Below, piece by piece: positions 19,101 to 25,787 of a stretch of DNA of 64,000 nt (its first letter is position 1; every line of letters starts with the position of its first letter). The DNA is from Bacillota bacterium (lineage in GTDB: Bacteria > Bacillota > Clostridia > Christensenellales > UMGS416): positions 124,001 through 188,000 of the forward strand of contig JAEWRW010000028.1 in the NCBI GenBank assembly GCA_023398815.1, read 5' to 3'. Below the pieces are notes generated by a model, which was given only the letters and a program-made list of their open reading frames with translations, did not search any database and was not told where the DNA came from. The translations under genes were made by a program, and so were the position numbers.

Positions 19101-19349
19101 ATGAGCAAGAAGATCCTGATTGTCGTCGCAGTGGTGATGCTGGTGGTGATGTCCTTCGCCGCGTGCCGGCCCAACACCACCACGCCAACCCCCGCTACGA
19201 CCCTGGAAATTACCCTCAGGCCGACCGCGTCGCCCTCACCGGTAGTCTCTCCCTCGTTGAGTCCTGCAGCTACGGTGTCAACGGCAGCGTCAGCCTCTCC
19301 GGCCGGGTCAGCCGCAGCGTCGCCGGGAGCTACCTCGACTACCAAGTAA
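19101..19349 (+). CDS. Small Pro/Ser/Thr/Ala-rich lipoprotein
   Basis: The 82-residue product has a basic start (MSKK), a hydrophobic stretch and a lipobox ending FAAC at Cys22, so it should be lipidated on the outer face of the membrane. The remainder is low-complexity (PTPATTLEITLRPTASPSP, then repeats of ASP/AAS), like an extended wall-spanning stalk. GGAGG lies 12-13 bp before the ATG, a long spacing. A terminator follows at 19370. No function can be assigned. Its composition resembles the tail of the anchored protein at 17190. Confidence 0.6.
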   Translation: MSKKILIVVAVVMLVVMSFAACRPNTTTPTPATTLEITLRPTASPSPVVSPSLSPAATVSTAASASPAGSAAASPGATSTTK

Positions 19350-19369
19350 ACAGCAGTCGTTACCGACAG

Positions 19370-19402
19370 AGAAAGACGGTCCATAGAACCGCCTTTCTTT
19401 TT
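19370..19402. terminator. Terminator between the lipoprotein gene and aspS
   Basis: AGAAAGACGGT pairs with ACCGCCTTTCT (one mismatch) around a seven-base loop and is followed by TTTTT on the plus strand. It also has a T-containing tail for aspS on the other side. Confidence 0.75.
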
Positions 19403-19420
19403 GTGTTGTGTTGATGTTTG

Positions 19421-21205
19421 TCACTCCTGAGGCAAATCGACGCGAATGGAGAGTTCGCGCAGCTGTTTTTCATCCACGGTGTAGGGCGCGTCGGTCATGA
19501 GGCAGGCCGAACTCTGCACTTTCGGGAAGGCGATGACGTCACGGATGCTGTCCACCCCGGCCAGGGTCATGGTCACACGGTCCAGGCCAAAGGCCAGGCC
19601 GCCATGGGGCGGTGCGCCGTATTTGAAGGCGCTGAGCAGGAACCCAAACTTGGCCTGTGCTTCCTCGGGGGTGTAGTTGAGGGCCTTGAAGATGCGCTCC
19701 TGCAGAGCGCGGTCATGAATGCGGATGCTGCCACCGCCGATCTCGTCACCGTTGCACACCATGTCATAGGCCTTGGCACGCACCGCGGCAAGGTTCGTCT
19801 CCAGCAGGGGCAGGTCTTCATCCATGGGGCTGGTGAATGGATGGTGCTTGGCCACAAAGCAGCCATTTTCCTCATCCACCTCCACAAGCGGGAACTCAGT
19901 GACCCACAGGAGATTGAACGCCTTGGGGTCGATGAGGTTGAGGCGACGGGCAAGCTCCAACCGCAGCTGACCAAGGGCCGTGTAGGTCACATCGGCCTTG
20001 TCTGCCACGATGAACACGGCGTCGCCCGTCTCCATACCGCAGCGCGCGACGATGGCCTGTTGCTCCTCGGGGGTCAGGAACTTGGCAACCGAGGAGCGGA
20101 CACCGGCCTCCTCCAGGAAGAACCAGACGAGCCCCTTGGCCTTGTAGGTCTTGACGTGCTCGGTCAGCGCGTCAATCTCCTTTCGGGTGAAGCCACCTGC
20201 CGCCCCCTTGGCGTTGACGGCACAGACCTTGCCGCCGCTCGCCAGCGTATCGGCGAATACCTTGAAGGCTGAGGTGGCCACCGCCTCGCCAATGTCGATG
20301 ATCTTCATGTCAAAGCGGGTGTCCGGCTTGTCGGATCCGTAGGCCTCCATCGCCTCCTGGTAGGTCAAGCGCGGCAGAGGCGTTGGCACCTCATACCCCA
20401 CCGCCTGCCGGAACACGTGGGAAATGAGCCCTTCCATGGTGGCAATGACGTCCTCCTGATCGACAAAGGACATCTCCATATCCACCTGCTGAAACTCCGG
20501 CTGGCGGTTGGCACGCAGGTCCTCATCGCGGAAACACTTAACGATCTGGTAATAGCGGTCAAAGCCGGAGACCATGAGAAGCTGCTTGAAAAGCTGGGGC
20601 GACTGCGGCAGGGCGAAGAACTTACCCGGCATGACGCGGCTGGGCACCAGGTACTCCCGCGCGCCTTCCGGCGTGCTGCGGGTCAGCATAGGCGTCTCCA
20701 GGTCAATGAAGCCGTTGCCATCCAGAAACTCCCGGAAGGCGTGTGTGATGGTATTCTTCAACAGGATGGGACGCTGCACACTTTCCCGCCGCAGGTCAAG
20801 GTACCGGTGCTTCAGGCGCAGCTGCTCCGAGACACTGTCGCTGTCCAGGCTGAAGGGCGGCGTCTCAGAGACGTTGAGGATTTTGAGCTCGTTCACGGCA
20901 ACCTCAATGGCGCCGGTTTTCATGTCGGTGTTGACGTTGCGCTCATCGCGGGCGACGACCGTACCCCGCAGGGCCACGACGTACTCGCTGCGCAGGGTAG
21001 CGGCTTGGTCAAAGAGCTCGCTGTTGATGGATTGGTCAAAGACGGCCTGCACCTGGCCGGTGCGATCCCGGAGCGAAATGAAGATGAGACTGCCCAGGTC
21101 GCGGCGGCGGTGCACCCAGCCCATCAGCGTCACGCTCTGACCAACACTTGCAAGAGAAAGCTCCGCGCAATAGCCGGAGCGTTTCCAGTTCCCAATCGTT
21201 TCCAT
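19421..21205 (-). CDS. aspS: Aspartate-tRNA ligase
   Basis: AspRS charges tRNA-Asp, and also tRNA-Asn in non-discriminating forms. The 594-residue, class II, bacterial-type enzyme begins with the OB-fold anticodon-binding domain (GQSVTLMGWVHRRRDLGSLI). It has motif 2 in YYQIVKCFRDEDLRA, the large GAD insertion (about 290-420) and motif 3 GLAFGLDRVTM. The tail MTDAPYTVDEKQLRELSIRV is typical. I placed the start at ATG 21205, eight bases after the hisS stop codon, using GGGTGA as the site. An in-frame extension into hisS is only an overlap of open frames. hisS-aspS is a common Firmicute operon. Confidence 0.96.
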   Translation of the reverse strand: METIGNWKRSGYCAELSLASVGQSVTLMGWVHRRRDLGSLIFISLRDRTGQVQAVFDQSINSELFDQAATLRSEYVVALRGTVVARDERNVNTDMKTGAIEVAVNELKILNVSETPPFSLDSDSVSEQLRLKHRYLDLRRESVQRPILLKNTITHAFREFLDGNGFIDLETPMLTRSTPEGAREYLVPSRVMPGKFFALPQSPQLFKQLLMVSGFDRYYQIVKCFRDEDLRANRQPEFQQVDMEMSFVDQEDVIATMEGLISHVFRQAVGYEVPTPLPRLTYQEAMEAYGSDKPDTRFDMKIIDIGEAVATSAFKVFADTLASGGKVCAVNAKGAAGGFTRKEIDALTEHVKTYKAKGLVWFFLEEAGVRSSVAKFLTPEEQQAIVARCGMETGDAVFIVADKADVTYTALGQLRLELARRLNLIDPKAFNLLWVTEFPLVEVDEENGCFVAKHHPFTSPMDEDLPLLETNLAAVRAKAYDMVCNGDEIGGGSIRIHDRALQERIFKALNYTPEEAQAKFGFLLSAFKYGAPPHGGLAFGLDRVTMTLAGVDSIRDVIAFPKVQSSACLMTDAPYTVDEKQLRELSIRVDLPQE

Positions 21206-21213
21206 ATCGAACT

Positions 21214-22476
21214 TCACCCAATTCCTTTCCATTGAGTCAACAGGGATGCGCGCTCGACGGTGCGCTCCTCGCCGGTCGTCATGTCCTTGAGCTTCCACTG
21301 GCCGGTGGCCAGCTCTTGCTCCCCCACGACGACGACCTGGGGGCAACCCAGCTTGCCGGCGTACTTGAATTGCGCCTTCAGGCTGCGACCCATGTGGTCG
21401 CACTCGGCAGCCACGCCGTTCTGACGTAGTTCCATGGCCAGCTTCCAAGCCGCCAGGCGGGCTTCGTCGCCCATGGCAGCGATGAAAACTGGCCTTGTAT
21501 CAAGGTCGGGTGGTAGTTTCCCCTGTGCTTCCAGCACCATCAGCAGCCGCTCCATCCCCATGCCGAAGCCGATGCCCGGCGTCTTCGGGCCGCCGACTTC
21601 CTCAATGAGGCCGTCGTACCGGCCGCCGCCGCACAGCGTGCTCTGCGCGCCCAGGTCGGCGGAGATGATCTCAAACACGGTCTTGGTGTAATAATCCAGC
21701 CCGCGCACGATGAAGGGATTGACGATGTAGTCGACCCCAGCGTCGGTCAGGCAGGTTTTGAGCGTATCAAAGTGATCGTGGCACTCGTCGCAAAGGTGGT
21801 CAATGCTCTTGGGCGCGTCCTTTGCGATGGCGCGGCACCCCTCCTCCTTGCAGTCCAGCACACGAAGGGGGTTGCGCTCAATGCGCTCCGCACAGGTATG
21901 GCAGAGTCCGTCCTTCTTATCTAGCAGGTAGGCAAGGAGTTCCTCGTGGTATTTCGGCCGGCAGATTGGGCACCCAATGTTGTTCAGGTTGACGGTCAGG
22001 TTGGCCAGCCCCAGCTTCTGCAGGATGGTGCATGCCAGCAAGATGACTTCGGCATCCAGCGTTGCCTGCTGCGCGCCAAAGGCTTCTACCCCAAATTGAT
22101 GATGCTCCCGCAGACGCCCGGCCTGGGGCCTCTCGTAGCGGAAGGTGGGGTTGTACAAATAATAGCACTTCAAAGGTAGCGGCTCGTTGTACAGGCTGTG
22201 CTCCACAAAGGCGCGGGCGACACCAGCGGTGCCCTCGGGCTTCAGCGTGATGCTGCGGCCACCCTTGTCCTCAAAGGTGTACATCTCCTTCTGCACGATG
22301 TCGGTGGTGTTGCCCACGCTGCGCAGGAAGAGCTCCGTATGCTCAAAGGTGGGGATGCGGATCTCGCGGTACCCGAAGGCCGCACAGGCCTCCCGGATGA
22401 CGCGTTCCATATACTGCCATTTGGCACTTTCGCCCGGCAGAATGTCCTTGGTTCCCTTTGGCGCGGTCGTCAGCAT
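21214..22476 (-). CDS. hisS: Histidine-tRNA ligase
   Basis: HisRS charges tRNA-His. The 420-residue class II enzyme starts MLTTAPKGTKDILPGES, has motif 2 in YLYNPTFRYERPQAGRLREH, histidine-binding LCGGGRYDGLIEEVGG and motif 3 GIGFGMGMERLL, and ends with the anticodon-binding domain (VFIAAMGDEARLAAWKLAMEL). The ATG at 22476 follows GGAGGAACGCAC; a longer frame to 22512 runs into the promoter. A near-consensus promoter lies 28 bp upstream, with no T-box. It forms an operon with aspS and borders repeat element B. Confidence 0.96.
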   Translation of the reverse strand: MLTTAPKGTKDILPGESAKWQYMERVIREACAAFGYREIRIPTFEHTELFLRSVGNTTDIVQKEMYTFEDKGGRSITLKPEGTAGVARAFVEHSLYNEPLPLKCYYLYNPTFRYERPQAGRLREHHQFGVEAFGAQQATLDAEVILLACTILQKLGLANLTVNLNNIGCPICRPKYHEELLAYLLDKKDGLCHTCAERIERNPLRVLDCKEEGCRAIAKDAPKSIDHLCDECHDHFDTLKTCLTDAGVDYIVNPFIVRGLDYYTKTVFEIISADLGAQSTLCGGGRYDGLIEEVGGPKTPGIGFGMGMERLLMVLEAQGKLPPDLDTRPVFIAAMGDEARLAAWKLAMELRQNGVAAECDHMGRSLKAQFKYAGKLGCPQVVVVGEQELATGQWKLKDMTTGEERTVERASLLTQWKGIG

Positions 22477-22503
22477 GTGCGTTCCTCCGTCAATCGTCCC
22501 ATT

Positions 22504-22532
22504 ATTATACAAGCCGGCCGTGGGGAAGTCAA
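22504..22532 (-). promoter_or_regulatory. Promoter of hisS-aspS
   Basis: TTGACT (22527-22532), a 17-bp spacer and a perfect TATAAT (22504-22509) on the minus strand. It lies 18 bp from the first terminator repeat at 22551. Confidence 0.85.
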
Positions 22533-22550
22533 CGAACGGCGGCCATAGAA

Positions 22551-22578
22551 AAGGGCGGCCACACCCCTGTGACCGCCC
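22551..22578. terminator. Terminator hairpin, first copy of a 28-bp direct repeat
   Basis: A near-perfect hairpin (GGGCGGCCACA / TGTGACCGCCC, loop CCCC, one C-A mismatch) is followed on the minus strand by TTTTC. It is identical over 28 bases to 22851-22878, exactly 300 bp away. On the minus strand it insulates the hisS promoter from upstream transcription. Confidence 0.75.
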
Positions 22579-22580
22579 TC

Positions 22581-22809
22581 AGGCTGTCGACAAAGTCGAC
22601 AGCCTTTCGCGTCTGCCGCTGTGGCGACAGCCGCGATACAAACTGCTTGTTCTCGTTATGGCCAGATCGGTCGCCGCACATGTCGCCGCCCGATCACAAA
22701 TTGCAGCTTTCATGCGGGTTTCTAAGGATACGTTGCGCCTTCGGGCGGAGTTTTTCCTTCTGCTCGCGCTGACCCCGACTTTCCTGCCGCCGAATGAATC
22801 GGCGGCAGG
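22581..22809 (+). repeat. Structured intergenic repeat element, copy B
   Basis: This is the plus-strand counterpart of element A. It starts with a perfect 11-bp hairpin (AGGCTGTCGAC / GTCGACAGCCT, 22581-22605) and contains a middle hairpin closed by ATCGG/CCGAT (22666-22694). It ends with a second perfect 11-bp hairpin (CCTGCCGCCGA / TCGGCGGCAGG, loop ATGAA, 22783-22809). Blocks such as TTCGCGTC, CGCGAT, TGCTTG, TCGCCGC and GCCGAATGAATCG are shared with copy A in the same order. No promoter, ribosome-binding site or conserved reading frame is evident. With its flanks it fills the gap 22533-22892, bounded by two identical terminators. Confidence 0.7.
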
Positions 22810-22850
22810 TTCATCTCCCTTTGCCTGTTCTAGGGGGTTATAGACACTCT

Positions 22851-22878
22851 AAGGGCGGCCACACCCCTGTGACCGCCC
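22851..22878. terminator. Terminator hairpin, second copy of the 28-bp direct repeat
   Basis: Identical to 22551-22578. It lies 14 bp beyond the stop codon of the sugar isomerase gene at 22893 and probably ends that transcript, although its T-tract on the minus strand is poor (CTTAGAGTG). Confidence 0.65.
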
Positions 22879-22892
22879 CCACATTTTCTTGC

Positions 22893-23756
22893 TTACAGCG
22901 CTTCCACGAACCGCTTGAGGTTCTTGTATCCCAGCGTGATGCCCACGATCGGATCCTCGATGCCCTCAAACTCTAACGACACGGTGCCGCTGTAACCGGC
23001 ACGCTTCAGGATGGCCAGGCACTGGGGTACCGGAATGACGCCGTGACCCACGACGGCCCCGCGGACGTAGTTGCCGGCACGGGTGGTGAACCATCCCTCG
23101 CCGGGGTTCGGCTCTGTGCCGGGCTTGTAGTGGAAGTCCTTGGCGTGGACGTGGAAGGCATAAGGCGCGGCGATGCCAACGGCCTTGGCCGAGTCTTCAT
23201 CGGCGCAGATGAAGTTGCCCATGTCCACCAGCCAGCCGAAGTTCGGGTGGTTGACGGCGTTCATCAACTTCTCTACCCGGTCGCTGTCCTGGGCGAAGAA
23301 ACCGTGATTCTCCACCATGGTGCGGATGCCAAATGTCGCGGCGATCTCGGTGACGGCGCGGCAGCCCTCCGCCAGAGTGGGCAGCACGCGGTCAAAGCTC
23401 CGACCGGCAATGGCGGCCCCTCCCCAGGTGGCGTCGTGGCGCATGCCCGGCGCACCCATCAGGCGCGCAGCCTGGATTTCACCCTTGAGCGCCTCCACCT
23501 GACCCTTGACTCCCTGGGGGTGGTTGAGGAAATCAGCGGCGATGGTATAGTTGCCCACATCGATGCCAACGCGGGCGGCCTCTTCCTTCACCTTCGGGGC
23601 GAAGGTCAAGGGTGTCTCCCCCTCCGGCAGCACGAAGGTGGAGAACTCGATGACATCAAAGCCGATCTCCTTGGCCTTGGCGATGACGTCGAGCTGGCTC
23701 ATTTTGCCGGCCCGAACCAGGTTGATGAAGCTGTAGGAACTGACGCCGATTTTCAT
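22893..23756 (-). CDS. Sugar phosphate isomerase/epimerase family protein (xylose isomerase-like TIM barrel)
   Basis: The 287-residue protein has the AP-endonuclease-2 / xylose-isomerase-like barrel. It starts MKIGVSSYSFINLVRAGKM, then DVIEFSTFVLPEG, VENHGFFAQ (metal ligand Glu), WLVDMGNFICADED and FHVHAKDFHYKPG (His ligands), and ends with SLEFEGIEDP. This fold isomerises or epimerises sugars, inositols or keto-sugars using a divalent metal; the substrate cannot be read from sequence. It follows xylulokinase by 22 bp with an AGGAGG-type site, suggesting that it feeds a ketose to that kinase. Confidence 0.85.
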   Translation of the reverse strand: MKIGVSSYSFINLVRAGKMSQLDVIAKAKEIGFDVIEFSTFVLPEGETPLTFAPKVKEEAARVGIDVGNYTIAADFLNHPQGVKGQVEALKGEIQAARLMGAPGMRHDATWGGAAIAGRSFDRVLPTLAEGCRAVTEIAATFGIRTMVENHGFFAQDSDRVEKLMNAVNHPNFGWLVDMGNFICADEDSAKAVGIAAPYAFHVHAKDFHYKPGTEPNPGEGWFTTRAGNYVRGAVVGHGVIPVPQCLAILKRAGYSGTVSLEFEGIEDPIVGITLGYKNLKRFVEAL

Positions 23757-23778
23757 GGGATACCTCCTGTTGGTTGAA

Positions 23779-25305
23779 TTAGAGAAGGGCCGCAGTGCGC
23801 GCGAAGCTGGGCTTCAGCGCGGCATACAGCTCCTGATAAACCGGGTAGAAACGCTGGTAGACGGCGGCGCTGGCGGCTTCCGGCCCTTGGCGGCGTACGG
23901 TGCGGATGGTGGCGTCGCAAGCCTCGGGCACGGTAGCGTAGAGCCCCGCGCCTACGCCTGCCAGCAACGCCACGCCCAGGGCCGGGCCTTCGCTGGAGTT
24001 GGTGGTCACGATGTCTGTGCCAAACATGTCGGCCTGAATCTGCCGCCACAGGGGGCTGCGCCCGCCGCCGCCGGAGGCACGCACCTCCCCCGCCTCCACG
24101 CCCATCTCCCGGATGATTGAGAGGCAATCGAGCAGGCTGTAGGATACGCCCTCCAGTACGGCACGGATCATCTCCTGCCGGCGGTGACGCGCCGTCAAGC
24201 CGAAGAACACGCCCTTGGCATTGGGGTCAAGGTGGGGCGTGCGCTCACCCATCAGGTAGGGCAGATATAGGAGACCGTCACACCCAGCTTTCGCCTGGGC
24301 GGCCTCCTGCCCCATCAGCTCGTAGGGGTCGACGCCCATCCGCTCGGCCAGGGTGCGCTCCATGGCTCCGAACTCGTTGCGGAACCACTGCAGCGACAGG
24401 CCGGCCCCCTGGGTCACGCCCATGATGTGCCAAGCACCCGGCACCGCGTGGCAGAAGGTGTGAACCCGGCCCTTGGGGTCGATGGAGACGGTATCGGCAT
24501 GGGCAAACACCACGCCGGACGTGCCGATGGTGGAGGAAATGACGCCGGCGCGCACGATGCCGTTGCCCACCGCGCCAGCCGCCTGGTCACCGCCGCCGCC
24601 TACGACCGGGAGACCTTCCCACAGGCCGGTCAATTCCGCCGCCTGACGTTTCAGCTTGCCGGAGACCTCGCAGCTCTCATAGACGTGCGGCAGCCACTCC
24701 ATGGGAATGCCGAGTTTCTCCAGCACCTCCTGGGACCAACGGCGGCGCGGCACATCCAGAAACTGCATGCCGCTGGCGTCCGACACCTCGGTGGCGTACT
24801 CGCCGGTCAGAAGCAGCCGTACATAATCCTTGGGCAGCAGGATGTGGCGTGTTTTCTCAAAAATCTCCGGCTGGTGGTTCTTCACCCACACGACCTTGGA
24901 GGCGGTGAAGCCCGTGAGCGCCGGGTTGGCGGTGATCTCTATGAGCCGGGCAGCGCCGACCTTGGCGGTGATCTCGTCACACTCGGCTTGGGTACGCTGG
25001 TCGCACCAGATGATCGCCGGGTGCAACACGTTGTTGCTGCCATCCAGCAGCACCATGCCATGCATCTGGCCGGAAAGGCCAAGGCCCTTGATGTCCCGCG
25101 GGTTCACGCCGCTTTTACGCACGACCTCGGCTATGCTGCCGGCCGACGCGCGCCACCAATCCTCGGGGTTCTGCTCCGCCCAGCCAACCTGCGGCTGGCT
25201 CAGCGGATATTCCCAAGTGGCCGACGCCACGGTATTGCCCTGCTCGTCAAAGAGCACGGTTTTGGTGCCCGATGTGCCGATGTCTACGCCCAGAAGGTAT
25301 GCCAT
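23779..25305 (-). CDS. xylB: Xylulokinase (FGGY family)
   Basis: Xylulokinase phosphorylates D-xylulose for entry into the pentose phosphate pathway. The 508-residue protein begins MAYLLGVDIGTSGTKTVLFD (first ATP-binding motif), has LSGQMHGMVLLD, characteristic of XylB, and IIWCDQRTQAECDE. VGGGGDQAAGAVGNGIVRAG and the C-terminal VRASGGGGRSPLWRQIQADM complete the FGGY signature. The ATG at 25305 has GTAGGAGG upstream. No xylose isomerase proper (xylA) or xylose transporter is in the window. The adjacent isomerase-like protein may provide the ketose, so the true substrate could be another ketopentose. Confidence 0.88.
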   Translation of the reverse strand: MAYLLGVDIGTSGTKTVLFDEQGNTVASATWEYPLSQPQVGWAEQNPEDWWRASAGSIAEVVRKSGVNPRDIKGLGLSGQMHGMVLLDGSNNVLHPAIIWCDQRTQAECDEITAKVGAARLIEITANPALTGFTASKVVWVKNHQPEIFEKTRHILLPKDYVRLLLTGEYATEVSDASGMQFLDVPRRRWSQEVLEKLGIPMEWLPHVYESCEVSGKLKRQAAELTGLWEGLPVVGGGGDQAAGAVGNGIVRAGVISSTIGTSGVVFAHADTVSIDPKGRVHTFCHAVPGAWHIMGVTQGAGLSLQWFRNEFGAMERTLAERMGVDPYELMGQEAAQAKAGCDGLLYLPYLMGERTPHLDPNAKGVFFGLTARHRRQEMIRAVLEGVSYSLLDCLSIIREMGVEAGEVRASGGGGRSPLWRQIQADMFGTDIVTTNSSEGPALGVALLAGVGAGLYATVPEACDATIRTVRRQGPEAASAAVYQRFYPVYQELYAALKPSFARTAALL

Positions 25306-25339
25306 GTGGTTCCTCCTACTTTCCTTAAACAAAAGTGCT

Positions 25340-25777
25340 CTAGTCCATTTCGACAACGGTGATGCAATTCCTTTTTAGAAGTGCGGCCGTCACGCCGTCG
25401 CCGGGGCGCAGCCCACCGGCAAACGACCCATCGTGGATGGTGCCCACGCCGCAGGACGGGCTGCGGCTCTTCAGCCACACCTCTGTGGCGCCATGATGAT
25501 GGCAGAGCTCCAACACCTTCTGCGCACCCAGCAGGAACGCTTCGGTCACGTCCTGCCCGGTGCGGCTGAGCACACGGGCACGGCCATCCAGCACATCGGC
25601 CCCGTCACCGCCCACAATCTCCGACGGCTCGCGCGGGATGGGAAGGCCACCCAGACACTCCGGGCAGATGAGCACATGGGGCACACCGTTCAGGCGTTGC
25701 CGCGCGGCGACGCTTTCCTTGCTCTTGCCGTCGTAGCGGACGGGTTTGCCCAGGAGGCAGGCACTGACCAGAATCAT
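25340..25777 (-). CDS. DUF523 / TudS-like protein (thiouracil desulfidase family)
   Basis: The 145-residue protein begins MILVSACLLGKPVRYDGKSK and has ICPECLGGLPIPREPSEI and VWLKSRSPSCGVG. These are the three conserved cysteine regions of DUF523, a family in which TudS uses a [4Fe-4S] cluster to remove sulfur from 2-thiouracil. Here it is the short single-domain form. It lies 10 bp after mutS2 and 34 bp before xylB in the same direction. The functional name is transferred from the family, not proven. Confidence 0.82.
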   Translation of the reverse strand: MILVSACLLGKPVRYDGKSKESVAARQRLNGVPHVLICPECLGGLPIPREPSEIVGGDGADVLDGRARVLSRTGQDVTEAFLLGAQKVLELCHHHGATEVWLKSRSPSCGVGTIHDGSFAGGLRPGDGVTAALLKRNCITVVEMD

Positions 25778-25787
25778 CGCAGCCTCC

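Noticed and set aside
21206..21448. In-frame upstream extension of aspS into hisS
   Set aside because: It overlaps the coding end of hisS and lacks similarity to AspRS; the real start lies after the hisS stop codon.
22533..22892. CRISPR array or tRNA in this gap
   Set aside because: There are only two 28-bp copies 300 bp apart, with hairpins inside; no spacer series and no cloverleaf.
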